NCBI RefSeq assembly: GCF_900128945.1
Contig: NZ_FQUD01000003.1
Location: 310,001 to 374,000 of the forward strand
Source of the DNA: Chryseobacterium sp. OV279
GTDB taxonomy: Bacteria; Bacteroidota; Bacteroidia; Flavobacteriales; Weeksellaceae
DNA: 64,000 nucleotides
Direction: 5' to 3'
The translations under genes were made by a program, and so were the position numbers. The notes under the pieces are model-generated. The model saw nothing but the letters and a program-made list of their open reading frames with translations, made no database searches and was not told the DNA's origin. Position 1 is the stretch's first letter. Each line of letters begins with the position of its first letter. Of the stretch, positions 25,330-34,575 are shown piece by piece.

Positions 25330-26706
25330 ATGCAAAACAAATTTAAACTTCAGCTCATTTCTCTTTTTTCATTCTTTACAATTTTAATTCACGCACAGGT
25401 GGGGATTGGAACTCCTAATCCGGATCCTTCAGCCATGCTACAGATCAATTCAAAGAATAAAGGAATGCTGCTTCCAAGTGTTGCCCTTGCATCATCTACA
25501 GATCAGACGACCATTCCAAATCCTGCTGAAGGACTGATTGTCTGGAACAATGGATCAGGAAGCCTTGCCGATACCGGATTCTATTACTGGAGCAAATCCA
25601 AATGGAATATGCTTTCTACAAATGCTGGAAATGGCGGAAACGGAACCAGCGGTGGTGTGACTCCATTAGCCGTTTGGAACAACTCGGCGACCAATAGTGG
25701 AAACTCCGGTGGCGTAAATACCAATTTATCTTTAGGAACCAATACCTCAGATGACCTTGTCTTTAAAGTAAATTCTACATCAGTAGGAAGACTGGGGGTC
25801 AATAACTCTATAAGTTTCGGAACAGCAGCCAATGCGGCACAAAATGGTATTGCACTGGGGAATTCCAGCAGCGCTTACCAGGGAATTGCCATCGGAACCA
25901 ATACTTCAGTGACTGCTAATGAATCTGTTGCATTGGGAGCGAATTCTAAAATTTCAGGATATCAGTCAACGGCGGTAGGTTTTAATGCCAAAGTAACTGT
26001 AAACGAGGCTACAGCAATAGGAAATAATGCTGACGCATCAGGTTTTCAGTCGATTGCAGTAGGATATAATGCTAAAACAACGACCAACGATGCAACGGCT
26101 TTAGGGAAAAACTCTACAGGATCCGGTTTTCAGTCGACGGCAGTGGGATACAATGCAAAAACAACCTCTAACAGCGAAACAGCGGTAGGATATAATACGG
26201 TAACCAATAATCAGAATTCAACAGCAGTAGGATCGGGAGCGAATGCTTTAGGACAATATTCCACCGCGGTAGGTTACGGAGCTGTAACTTCACAGGCTAA
26301 TGCTATCATTATCGGAAATAATAATGCTAATGTAGGAATTGGTACGGGAACACCGAATACTTCTGCTAAATTGGATGTCAACGGCCCATATAAACTCGGA
26401 GAAAAGGGGAGTGTACAGAAAAATCAGATCAGCTTTGAAGCGTGGCCATCGGTTTCCGTGAACAATGTATCTCCTGGAAAATCTGTCACTCTGGAGATTC
26501 CTATTCCTTCCAATATGCAGCCCGGTTCTACAAGAGCAGCGATTGTCGTTTCTCCTGCAGGTGATTTTGCGGGCAATACTTCTTTCTCCATTTCAAACCC
26601 AAGAATGACCTCTACATCAAGTGTGATCATTAATCTGACCAATATCTCCGGAAATGCGGAAAGCTTATATTCGGGACATTTTTATGTGATGATTAATGAA
26701 TTCTAA
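25330..26706 (+). CDS. Secreted protein with YadA/Hia-like head repeats
   Basis: 458 residues from ATG 25330. The signal peptide ends near FTILIHAQ (about residue 22). It is followed by VGIGTPNPDPSAMLQINS and KGMLLPSVAL, an N-terminal block common in flavobacterial surface proteins. Residues about 165-330 are a ladder of 14-15-residue repeats (SVALGANSKISGYQ, STAVGFNAKVTVNE, ATAIGNNADASGFQ, STAVGYGAVTSQ) like the left-handed beta-roll of trimeric autotransporter heads. The C-terminal 110 residues are a beta-rich domain ending VMINEF. No YadA membrane anchor and no T9SS sorting domain is visible, so how it is held or released is unclear. An adhesin-like role is inference. Confidence 0.75.
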   Translation: MQNKFKLQLISLFSFFTILIHAQVGIGTPNPDPSAMLQINSKNKGMLLPSVALASSTDQTTIPNPAEGLIVWNNGSGSLADTGFYYWSKSKWNMLSTNAGNGGNGTSGGVTPLAVWNNSATNSGNSGGVNTNLSLGTNTSDDLVFKVNSTSVGRLGVNNSISFGTAANAAQNGIALGNSSSAYQGIAIGTNTSVTANESVALGANSKISGYQSTAVGFNAKVTVNEATAIGNNADASGFQSIAVGYNAKTTTNDATALGKNSTGSGFQSTAVGYNAKTTSNSETAVGYNTVTNNQNSTAVGSGANALGQYSTAVGYGAVTSQANAIIIGNNNANVGIGTGTPNTSAKLDVNGPYKLGEKGSVQKNQISFEAWPSVSVNNVSPGKSVTLEIPIPSNMQPGSTRAAIVVSPAGDFAGNTSFSISNPRMTSTSSVIINLTNISGNAESLYSGHFYVMINEF

Positions 26707-26756
26707 TAGGTCAATTGTGAATTTTGCTTCGCAAGTGAATGGTGAAGGATAGATTT

Positions 26757-26830
26757 AAGAACCAAGAACCAAGATGCAAGACATCAGATGCCAGATATTC
26801 CCTAATCCCTGCTCCCTAAACTCTAATCCC
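26757..26830. repeat. Two back-to-back heptad arrays between convergent genes
   Basis: Six 7-base units of the AAGNNNC/CAGATNN type (AAGAACC twice, AAGATGC, AAGACAT, CAGATGC, CAGATAT) run 26757-26798. They are followed in phase by TCCCTAA-type units (TCCCTAA, TCCCTGC, TCCCTAA, ACTCTAA) to 26826 and a partial unit that touches the LysR stop codon. Confidence 0.8.
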
Positions 26831-26831
26831 T

Positions 26832-27713
26832 TTAACCCAAAATCTCCTGAATCATCTCAATCTGTTCCGAAGTAACTACATTTTTATTATAAGCCAGATA
26901 CAGTTTACTGGAAGTGTTTTTTAAATTTTTACAAATCTGTTTTACTTTGTTTTGGCGAAGGTGTTCCCCGGCAATATAATCCGGAACGATACCCAGACCA
27001 TTCCCCACAGCCAAGGTATTAATCAATGCATGAAAGTCCGGAATAATAAGGTTGGGCTTGATATTAGGCCGCTTTTTAAAGTTTTCCTGCCAGAAATTTT
27101 TGATCAGAACCAAATCGCTGCTGTATGCATACCAGTTTTGTTTTAGAAGCCATTGTTCAATTTCATGTTCTGAAGCAGAAGGTATATGTTCAAGTGCGCT
27201 GGTGTCCACTGTAGAACTCGCAACCAGAATTTCTTCTGCGGTAAGAATTTCCTCATAACAGATATTTTTTTCATGCCCACAATAATCACTGATCAGAAAA
27301 TTAAGGTTGCCCTGCATCAGATTATCTCTCAAAACAGGCAGATCATCAAATTCAAAAACCAGATTAGCTCGTGCTGATGCAACTTTAGATGCCAGTTTAA
27401 TATTGTAGTAATATTGGGAAACCCCTATACACGTAAGAGGAATATCCGAATCCCGCGTATACCGGAATTCAGATTCCAGGCGTTCCAGTCCTTCGAGAGG
27501 GCCTATCAATTGGGCGTAGAATAGTTTTCCATAGTCTGTAGGAACCATTCGTCTTGGTTTTCTTTCAAAAAGTTTTTTACCGATATGCGCTTCCAGAAAT
27601 GAAAGATGTTGGCTGACGTTTGGCTGCGAGATCAAGAGTATTTTGGAAGCCTGCGTCAGGGTTCCTGTTTCATAGATCGCCTTAAATGTTCTGTACCATT
27701 CCAGATTTACCAT
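26832..27713 (-). CDS. LysR-family transcriptional regulator
   Basis: 293 residues. The N-terminal winged helix is clear (LEWYRTFKAIYETGTLTQAS, ISQPNVSQHLSFLEAHIGKK, LFERKPRRMVPTDYGKLFY). A type 2 periplasmic-binding-like effector domain follows (from about residue 92). It is divergent from the RND efflux operon, with 104 bases between starts, the classic arrangement for a LysR regulator controlling the neighbouring pump. A TACATTTG box on the minus strand (27718-27725) sits so close to ATG 27713 that the message may be leaderless. Confidence 0.9.
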   Translation of the reverse strand: MVNLEWYRTFKAIYETGTLTQASKILLISQPNVSQHLSFLEAHIGKKLFERKPRRMVPTDYGKLFYAQLIGPLEGLERLESEFRYTRDSDIPLTCIGVSQYYYNIKLASKVASARANLVFEFDDLPVLRDNLMQGNLNFLISDYCGHEKNICYEEILTAEEILVASSTVDTSALEHIPSASEHEIEQWLLKQNWYAYSSDLVLIKNFWQENFKKRPNIKPNLIIPDFHALINTLAVGNGLGIVPDYIAGEHLRQNKVKQICKNLKNTSSKLYLAYNKNVVTSEQIEMIQEILG

Positions 27714-27717
27714 GGTT

Positions 27718-27725
27718 CAAATGTA
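27718..27725 (-). promoter_or_regulatory. -7 element of the LysR gene, nearly leaderless
   Basis: TACATTTG on the minus strand ends five bases before the ATG, so the predicted transcript start coincides with the start codon. Confidence 0.4.
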
Positions 27726-27783
27726 TAAATTTATTTATATATAAGTATAATTTAACCTATTTATTTTATAGATAAAGGTGTGC

Positions 27784-27791
27784 TAATTTTG
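27784..27791 (+). promoter_or_regulatory. -7 element of the RND efflux operon
   Basis: TAATTTTG matches the consensus exactly, 26 bases before ATG 27818. No well-spaced TTG lies upstream, which fits a promoter that needs an activator such as LysR. Confidence 0.5.
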
Positions 27792-27817
27792 CCCTGTTAA
27801 AAATTAAAACAGTTGTA

Positions 27818-28957
27818 ATGGGTATAATTAAACATTTTTGTGGGACACATAAGATTTATCTCGGAGGTATATTGATGCTTTCATTCGTCGTGTCTGCCTG
27901 TGCTCAGAAAGAGGAGAAAGGTAAGGAAGGAATACCTTCTATCCCGATCGTTCAGATCCGTAAAGAGAACTATCAGACCGAAGAGCATTTTCCAGGAGTC
28001 GTATCTGGTGTTAATAATGTGGAGGTAAGACCTCAGGTCTCAGGTTACCTCGACCGTATTTTGGTGGATGAAGGTGCGTATGTGAAAAAAGGGCAGTTGC
28101 TTTTTGTGATTCAGGAAAAGACGTATCAGGAAACCTTTCAGTCTGCGGTTGCTTCCAAAGAAATGTCGCAGTCTGCTTTAAAGAAAGCGCAGATAGAATA
28201 TGACCGTATTGCCCGGCTGGAACAGGCAAACGTACTTTCTGAAGTTCAGCTGAAAACAGTAAAGCAGGAACTGGACTATGCCATAGCAGCTGTCAGAAAA
28301 GCAGAAGCTAACGAAAAACTGGCGTCTGTTAACAGAGGCTTTACACGTATCACAGCACCCGTAAATGGCTATATAGGAAGATTACCTTATAAAAAAGGAG
28401 CTTTGGTAGGTGGAAGTGAAACGGAACCACTGACTGTTTTATCCGATATTTCGGATGTTCATGTTTACTTTTCAATGAGTGAGGCTGATTTTCTCCGTTT
28501 TAAGAAACGCTATAACGGGGCAAGTATTGAGGACAAAATAAAAGAAATCCCACCTGTAAAGCTTGAACTTCCTGATCAGTCCTTATTTCCCGAAACCGGA
28601 AAAATAGACCTGATACTGGGTCAGTTCGACAGGCAGACGGCTTCCATCTCTTTCAGAGCAACCTTCAGAAATCCGGGTAGCCTGCTTCGTTCAGGCAATA
28701 CAGGCCGTGTAATCATTCCTAAAAATTATCAGAACATCATCAAAGTTCCGCAATCGGCCACTTTCAAGATTCAGGATAAGACCATGCTTTATCTTATGGG
28801 AAAAGATCGTACGGTACATTTAGCACCTATACAGATTGTAGATAAGGATACTCACAATTATTTGGTTTCGGGTGGACTGAATGTGGGCAACAGGATTGTT
28901 TCCAAAGGGGCAGACCGATTGAAAGAAGGGCAGCGTATTAATCCAGTAAATGAATAA
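27818..28957 (+). CDS. RND efflux periplasmic adaptor lipoprotein (AcrA/MexA type)
   Basis: 379 residues. The lipoprotein signal peptide has the lipobox VVSAC (about Cys28). Membrane-fusion-protein features follow in order: VSGVNNVEVRPQVSGYLDRI and VKKGQLLFVI (first lipoyl half), a helical hairpin (about 105-165), FTRITAPVNGYIGRLPYKKG (second lipoyl half), then beta-barrel and membrane-proximal domains ending in RIVSKGADRLKEGQRI. It links the inner-membrane RND pump to the outer-membrane channel. The gene is three bases from the pump gene. Substrates are unknown. Confidence 0.93.
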   Translation: MGIIKHFCGTHKIYLGGILMLSFVVSACAQKEEKGKEGIPSIPIVQIRKENYQTEEHFPGVVSGVNNVEVRPQVSGYLDRILVDEGAYVKKGQLLFVIQEKTYQETFQSAVASKEMSQSALKKAQIEYDRIARLEQANVLSEVQLKTVKQELDYAIAAVRKAEANEKLASVNRGFTRITAPVNGYIGRLPYKKGALVGGSETEPLTVLSDISDVHVYFSMSEADFLRFKKRYNGASIEDKIKEIPPVKLELPDQSLFPETGKIDLILGQFDRQTASISFRATFRNPGSLLRSGNTGRVIIPKNYQNIIKVPQSATFKIQDKTMLYLMGKDRTVHLAPIQIVDKDTHNYLVSGGLNVGNRIVSKGADRLKEGQRINPVNE

Positions 28958-28960
28958 ACA

Positions 28961-31900
28961 ATGTTAAAAAATATAATTAAAAGACCGGTCACAGCAACGG
29001 TGATTGCATTTCTTATGGTTATCCTGGGAGTGCTGGCTATGATCAGACTTCCCATGGAAACCTTTCCGGAGATTGCACCGCCATCCGTAGTGGTAAGTGC
29101 AAGATATCCTGGAGCGAACTCTGAAACGGTAGCCCGCTCTGTGGCTACACCATTGGAACAGGCCATTAATGGGGTAGAGAACATGATGTATATGACCTCA
29201 TCCTCATCCAACGATGGGAATTTAAATATTACTGTTTTTTTTAAGTTGGGGACAGATCCCGATGAAGCTGCTGTAAATGTACAAAACAGGGTGGCCCAAG
29301 TGACCAGCCAGCTACCCAAAGAGGTAATCAATAACGGGATCAGTACGGCAAAACAGAATAACAGCATGATCATGATCATTGACTTTGAGAGTACCAATCC
29401 GAAGTATGATGCTACCTTTCTGAATAATTATGATCTCATCAATATTGTTCCGTATATCCAGAGAATTCCCGGAGTAGGTAAGGCTCAGGTTTTCGGAAGC
29501 AAAGACTATGCAATGCGTATCTGGCTGGATCCCGGTAAAATGGCGAACGCCAATATGGATGCCAAAGAAGTGCTGGCAGCTATTGATAATCAGAATATAG
29601 AAGCGGCTCCCGGTAAATTTGGCGAGGGAAGTGACCTTTCCTTTGAATACAGTATCAAATACGAGGGGAAATTCAATGATGTACAGCAGTATAAAGACAT
29701 TGTAATCCGGGCAAATAGTGACGGAACAGTCTTACGGCTGGGTGATGTGGCTAAAGTGGAACTGGGTTCTCTGGATCATGCTTATGCAACAGCACAAACA
29801 CTCAGCGGAAATCCGGGCACGGGAGTCGCTATTTTTCAGACTCCCGGATCGAATGCCAACGAAATCCAGAAAGAAATCCTCAAATTCATGGAAAAGGCAG
29901 AGAAAGACTTTCCTGAAGGGATTAAATATTACATCGCTTACAGTACCAAGAAATTTTTAGATGCGTCCATCAGTCAGGTGGAGAGTACTTTGATTGAGGC
30001 ATTCATATTGGTTTTTCTGGTCGTTTTTATTTTTCTTCAGGACTTCAGGTCTACTTTAATCCCCGCTATTGCCGTTCCGGTTTCTATTATCGGGACATTT
30101 TTCTTCATGAGCATTTTTGGGTTTACCATCAACCTTCTCACCTTGTTTGCTATGGTTCTGGCTATTGGTATCGTAGTAGATGACGCAATTGTAGTGGTGG
30201 AAGCAGTCCACAGTAAGTTACATGGCAAAAATCAAAATGCGAAAACAGCAACGATTTCCGCGATGGGAGAAATTACAGGACCCATATTGTCCATTACCCT
30301 GATTATGGCTGCCGTATTTCTTCCGATTGGCCTTATAGAAGGACCGGTGGGAGTATTTTATAAACAGTTTGCCTTTACTCTGGCTATTGCGATCGCGCTG
30401 TCAGCAGTCAATGCCTTAACACTTAGTCCTGCGCTTTGTGCACTTCTTTTAAAAGAGCATTATCATAATCCTGACGAAAATAAGAAAGGTCTCCAGAAGT
30501 TTTTTTACCTTTTCAATATAGGTTTTGATGCTGCCACCAAAAAATACAAGAAAGCCATTTATTTTTTGATTAAACGCAAATGGTTTGCTATAGCCGGTCT
30601 GGTTGTTGTGAGTGGAGCTGCTGTTTTTCTGGCAAAAAATACTCCGAAAGCATTTATTCCGACAGAAGATCAAAGTCTGGTAATGACTGCATTCAGCCTT
30701 ACGCCGGGAACTTCACTGGAGCGAACGAAGGAAGTAACTTCGCAGCTCAGCGGGAAACTCGGCAAAATAGACGGGATGTATTACAATGCAATGGTTAACG
30801 GTAACAACCTTTTGGCCGGGACTGCTTCTCCTTCTTATGCTGCATCATATTCAATTCTGAAACAGCCCAAAGACAGGAAGGTGAATCATGATATCAATGT
30901 GATCATGGATTCCATACGCTATCATTTTGATCAGTTGCCAGAAGGGAAATCGCTTACTTTTTCTATGCCTACCGTACCCGGTTTTGGAAACGTGGATGCA
31001 TTGGATGTAGTGCTTAAAGATAATACGGGAGGAGATATTCAGAAATTTGCTACTATCACTGATGATTTTTTAAAAACCCTTGAACAACGAAAAGAAATTG
31101 CATCTGCATTTACTTCCTATAATGCTAAATTCCCGCAATACATGCTTGACGTGGATGCTGTAAAAGCTAAGCAGTTGGGCGTTGAGGTAAAGGATGTCAT
31201 GGAAACGATGCAGGCTTATTTCGGTGGAACTTTCACTTCGGATTTCAACCGCTTTGGTAAATATTACCGTGTGGTAGTTCAGGCGGAATCTAATTTCCGT
31301 CAGGATGAAAAATCATTGAAGGAGGTATTTACCAAGAACGCATCCGGCGAGATGGTACCCTTGCAGTCGATCATCAGTTTAAGACAGGTTTTCGGCCCGG
31401 AACAGGTTACCCATTTGAATCAGGCTACCTCCATTAATCTGAATGTTCAGGCTGCAAAAGGATATTCTTCAGGGGATGCAATGAATGCCATTAACGAAGT
31501 GGCAGAGAAACTTCCGTCCGGATTTACCCATGAATATATTGGTATGGCTAAAGAAGAGAGCGAATCAGGTAACCAAACCGTGGTTGTATTTATCCTTTGT
31601 ATTGTTTTTGTGTATTTTCTTTTGGCCGCGCAGTACGAGAGTTATATTCTTCCTTTTTCTGTTATTCTGTCGCTTCCTCCAGGTATTTTAGGTGTTTTCG
31701 GTTTCATCAATATCATGCAGGTAAGCAATAATATCTATGTTCAGATTGGAATGATCATGCTGATAGGTCTTTTGGCGAAAAATGCGATCCTTATTGTAGA
31801 GTTTGCTCTTCAGCGGAGACATTCCGGATGCTCTTTGGTAGAAGCTGCCATGCAGGGAGCGGCATCCAGATTACGTCCTATCCTGATGACTTCTTTTGCT

Positions 31901-32116
31901 TTCATTGCAGGACTGCTTCCGCTGTTATTTTCGGGTGGAGCAACCAAACAGGGGAATCTTTCCATTGCATCAAGTACGATTGGGGGAATGTTTATCGGTG
32001 TGATGCTGGGGATATTTATTATTCCGGTACTGTTTGTCATATTCCAGTATCTCCATGAAAAATTATTCGGTTTAAAACATATTGATAAAACTCAAATTTC
32101 AACAGATCATGAATAA
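28961..32116 (+). CDS. RND efflux pump inner-membrane subunit (AcrB/HAE1 type)
   Basis: 1051 residues, normal for the HAE1 family. Seen: the first membrane helix (TATVIAFLMVILGVLAMIRL), porter-domain blocks (SARYPGANSETVARSVATPL, NVQNRVAQVTSQLP), and the transmembrane block with the proton-relay pair AIGIVVDDAIVVVEAV (about residues 400-415, two adjacent aspartates). The C-terminal counterpart is GLLAKNAILIVEFA (about 945). It is a proton-driven exporter of drugs or other amphiphiles. The gene lies between adaptor and outer-membrane channel; its end overlaps the start of the channel gene by eight bases. Confidence 0.95.
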   Translation: MLKNIIKRPVTATVIAFLMVILGVLAMIRLPMETFPEIAPPSVVVSARYPGANSETVARSVATPLEQAINGVENMMYMTSSSSNDGNLNITVFFKLGTDPDEAAVNVQNRVAQVTSQLPKEVINNGISTAKQNNSMIMIIDFESTNPKYDATFLNNYDLINIVPYIQRIPGVGKAQVFGSKDYAMRIWLDPGKMANANMDAKEVLAAIDNQNIEAAPGKFGEGSDLSFEYSIKYEGKFNDVQQYKDIVIRANSDGTVLRLGDVAKVELGSLDHAYATAQTLSGNPGTGVAIFQTPGSNANEIQKEILKFMEKAEKDFPEGIKYYIAYSTKKFLDASISQVESTLIEAFILVFLVVFIFLQDFRSTLIPAIAVPVSIIGTFFFMSIFGFTINLLTLFAMVLAIGIVVDDAIVVVEAVHSKLHGKNQNAKTATISAMGEITGPILSITLIMAAVFLPIGLIEGPVGVFYKQFAFTLAIAIALSAVNALTLSPALCALLLKEHYHNPDENKKGLQKFFYLFNIGFDAATKKYKKAIYFLIKRKWFAIAGLVVVSGAAVFLAKNTPKAFIPTEDQSLVMTAFSLTPGTSLERTKEVTSQLSGKLGKIDGMYYNAMVNGNNLLAGTASPSYAASYSILKQPKDRKVNHDINVIMDSIRYHFDQLPEGKSLTFSMPTVPGFGNVDALDVVLKDNTGGDIQKFATITDDFLKTLEQRKEIASAFTSYNAKFPQYMLDVDAVKAKQLGVEVKDVMETMQAYFGGTFTSDFNRFGKYYRVVVQAESNFRQDEKSLKEVFTKNASGEMVPLQSIISLRQVFGPEQVTHLNQATSINLNVQAAKGYSSGDAMNAINEVAEKLPSGFTHEYIGMAKEESESGNQTVVVFILCIVFVYFLLAAQYESYILPFSVILSLPPGILGVFGFINIMQVSNNIYVQIGMIMLIGLLAKNAILIVEFALQRRHSGCSLVEAAMQGAASRLRPILMTSFAFIAGLLPLLFSGGATKQGNLSIASSTIGGMFIGVMLGIFIIPVLFVIFQYLHEKLFGLKHIDKTQISTDHE

Positions 32117-33542
32117 AATAGCCACTATTTACATTGTTCTCCTGATTTCTGTCTCGCTTATGATGACCTCCTGTGCTGTAACGAAAGAGGATTACAAGAA
32201 AAGACTTGACATTGAGGACCGTTATAAAAATACACTTCAGGAAAATGCCACTGGCCAGAAAAAAGCAAAAGCTCCGAAAGCATGGGAAGATTTCTTTACA
32301 GATGATTCGCTGCGTTATGTGATCAAGGAAGTACTGGCCAATAATCTGGATCTGAATATGGCCCGTCAGTCCCTGAACATTTATAAAGAATACCAGAAAG
32401 AGGCTAATTTTGCAGGCCTGCCTCATGTCAATGTGCTTCTAGGCGGGAAGCTTGATTACTTTTCAGATAACGGTCTGTACGGAAAAAACGGAACCAAGCT
32501 GCAAACAGTGCTTGGTTCCCGAAAGATAGAAGATTATGCTGCCACGATTAATGTAGGATGGGAAGTGGACCTGTATGGAAAAACTAAAAACAAAAAGCAG
32601 ATTGCGTTGTACAACCGGTTAAAATCTGAAATGCAGCTGAAGGAATTACAGACTCAGCTGGTGGCTTCCGCAGCGCAGACTTACAGCTATATTCAGATGC
32701 TGAATAACCAACTCCTCATCACCCGAAATAATCTGCAGCTCAGTCAAAATATAGCCAGAATGATGAATGTGCAGTACCTGAATGGAAACGTAACCAAACT
32801 GGCTGTACAGCAATCTGAAAGACAGTCTCATTTTGTAGCGGCTCAGATTCCTGATCTGGTAAGTGTTGTTCATATCCATGAAAACTATCTCAGTCGTTTA
32901 ATGGGAAAGAATCCAAAACCGCTGGAATTTATTTCTAAAAAGGACATCATTGACCGTCAGTCTGTTGTATTGGGAGTTCCTGCAGACCTTCTGTCCAGAC
33001 GACCGGATCTGAAAGGCAAGGAATACGAAGTGGAGATTGCATACGCTGAGCTTGGAATAGCCAAAACCAATCTTTATCCATCATTTAACATTACTGCAAA
33101 TCAAGGATTGAATAGTATGCGAGTAAGTGACTGGTTCAATCCGGCTTCGTTTCTTTCCCAGTTTGTAGGTCAGCTTGCACAGCCTTTATTTAATCAGCGT
33201 CGTAACAAGACAGCCGTTAATATAAAGAAAATTAATATTGAAAAGAAAATTTTAGATTTCAAAAACACGTATTTGATTGCTGTTAATCAGGTTTCAGATG
33301 CACTTGTTAAAATAGAGCAGATCAGGGAAAAGCAGAAAGTACTGGATGAAGAAAATAAAGTACTTCAACAGTCTTTAAAGTACGCCCAGCTTTTATTCAC
33401 CAACGGATCTGCGTTATATTTTGAAGTGTTAACCGTACAGCAAAACCTGCTGCAAAATGAATTGCAGACTGCAGAATCGCAGGGTGATCTCAATACATCC
33501 TTCATTCAGCTTTATAAAGCGCTTGGAGAAAATACGCAGTGA
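32109..33542 (+). CDS. RND efflux outer-membrane channel lipoprotein (TolC/NodT type)
   Basis: 477 residues from ATG 32109; the ATG lies inside the ATGAATAA overlap with the pump stop. This start gives a clean lipoprotein signal (MNKIATIYIVLLISVSL, lipobox MMTSC, about Cys22). Upstream codons read a non-signal sequence. Two outer-membrane-efflux repeats are recognisable, with LLSRRPDLKGKEYEVEIAYA (NodT family mark, about 300) and long helical stretches. The protein provides the exit duct of the tripartite pump. The operon ends at a hairpin 49 bases downstream. Confidence 0.93.
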   Translation: MNKIATIYIVLLISVSLMMTSCAVTKEDYKKRLDIEDRYKNTLQENATGQKKAKAPKAWEDFFTDDSLRYVIKEVLANNLDLNMARQSLNIYKEYQKEANFAGLPHVNVLLGGKLDYFSDNGLYGKNGTKLQTVLGSRKIEDYAATINVGWEVDLYGKTKNKKQIALYNRLKSEMQLKELQTQLVASAAQTYSYIQMLNNQLLITRNNLQLSQNIARMMNVQYLNGNVTKLAVQQSERQSHFVAAQIPDLVSVVHIHENYLSRLMGKNPKPLEFISKKDIIDRQSVVLGVPADLLSRRPDLKGKEYEVEIAYAELGIAKTNLYPSFNITANQGLNSMRVSDWFNPASFLSQFVGQLAQPLFNQRRNKTAVNIKKINIEKKILDFKNTYLIAVNQVSDALVKIEQIREKQKVLDEENKVLQQSLKYAQLLFTNGSALYFEVLTVQQNLLQNELQTAESQGDLNTSFIQLYKALGENTQ

Positions 33543-33590
33543 TTGGGAAGGAATTCTTAAAGTCAAACTGTTAATTCAGAGTGAAATAAT

Positions 33591-33618
33591 AAACCGGTGT
33601 TGTAGGCACCGGTTTTTA
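33591..33618 (+). terminator. Terminator of the RND efflux operon
   Basis: AAACCGGTG pairs with CACCGGTTT around a seven-base loop and is followed by TTTATA. It ends the three-gene efflux operon. Confidence 0.8.
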
Positions 33619-33692
33619 TAATTAATTAGAGTGATAGTATTCATTTTTCATTAATCTGGTTATGACCTTTTAAATACAGGTAGAAGAAAAAA

Positions 33693-33722
33693 TTGCCAAC
33701 TCCATAAATTGATTTAATTTTG
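33693..33722 (+). promoter_or_regulatory. Full promoter of the NAD(P)-binding protein gene
   Basis: TTG at 33693-33695, a 19-base spacer and TAATTTTG at 33715-33722 form an exact consensus promoter. Leader length would be about 65 bases. Confidence 0.65.
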
Positions 33723-33796
33723 TTGAATGTCTATTCCGGTTTCTTCTTAAGCATGGAAGAAAAGGTTTAGATCATTAATGCAGATTCTTGAAATAT

Positions 33797-34555
33797 ATGA
33801 AGAAAATAGGAATTATAGGCTTCGGCTGGCTGGGATCCAGAATTGTCGCTTCCATGTCGGGCAAATACCAGATATATACAACGGCAACAACAAATGATAA
33901 AGTTGCTGAAGTGTCTTCCAAAGGATTTAACACCACTCTCGCCAGCTTCCCTGATTTTCAGTTGGAGGAAAAAATCACACAGTGGAATGAAATCAAAGAT
34001 ATGGATGTCGTTATCATCACGATTCCGCTTTCCGGAAAAAGCTGCTGTGCAAGTTCTTTGTATAATAGAATTCAAAATTTATTATCGTTTATCGGTGATT
34101 TTCACGGACAGATGTTTGTGATGAGTTCTACCGGCGTATATCCGGATATTCCGGGTGAATATATCGAGGAAAGTCTTTCTTCAGATCAGGTTCAGGGAGA
34201 AAGAATGATTAAAAGCGCTTATCCACAGGTTAATATTTTGAGATTGGCTGGATTGATGGGGGATAACCGTCTCTTAAAAAACTATACGATTTCAAACCTA
34301 GAAGCTCCCGTGAATCATATTCATTATGAAGATATCTGTAATGTGATTGAAGTTATGATTGAAAAGGGATCAGAAGGAAAATTATACAATGTAGCCGCAC
34401 CACAACACCCGTCAAAAGCTCAGGTGATCAATGCTCAGAAAAATCTGCCACCTGCTGAAGAAGTAATCAGTGAGGGGAAAATAATTTTATCTTCAAAACT
34501 GATCTCAGAGCTGGATTTTGTATTTAAACACCCCGATCCGACAACGTTTCATTAA
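33797..34555 (+). CDS. NAD(P)-binding protein, atypical SDR (YeeZ-like)
   Basis: 252 residues from ATG 33797; the in-frame TTG at 33788 is less likely. The N-terminal Rossmann motif IGIIGFGWLGSRIVASM shows the GxGxxG pattern (about residues 4-20). VVIITIPLSGK, VMSSTGVYPD, and NILRLAGLMGDNR followed by VNHIHYEDIC are typical of atypical short-chain dehydrogenases that act like nucleoside-diphosphate-sugar epimerases. The Tyr-x3-Lys catalytic pair is not obvious. The substrate is unknown. The gene has its own strong promoter and no clear operon partner. Confidence 0.8.
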   Translation: MKKIGIIGFGWLGSRIVASMSGKYQIYTTATTNDKVAEVSSKGFNTTLASFPDFQLEEKITQWNEIKDMDVVIITIPLSGKSCCASSLYNRIQNLLSFIGDFHGQMFVMSSTGVYPDIPGEYIEESLSSDQVQGERMIKSAYPQVNILRLAGLMGDNRLLKNYTISNLEAPVNHIHYEDICNVIEVMIEKGSEGKLYNVAAPQHPSKAQVINAQKNLPPAEEVISEGKIILSSKLISELDFVFKHPDPTTFH

Positions 34556-34575
34556 GATTTATAAATAGTGAAGTT

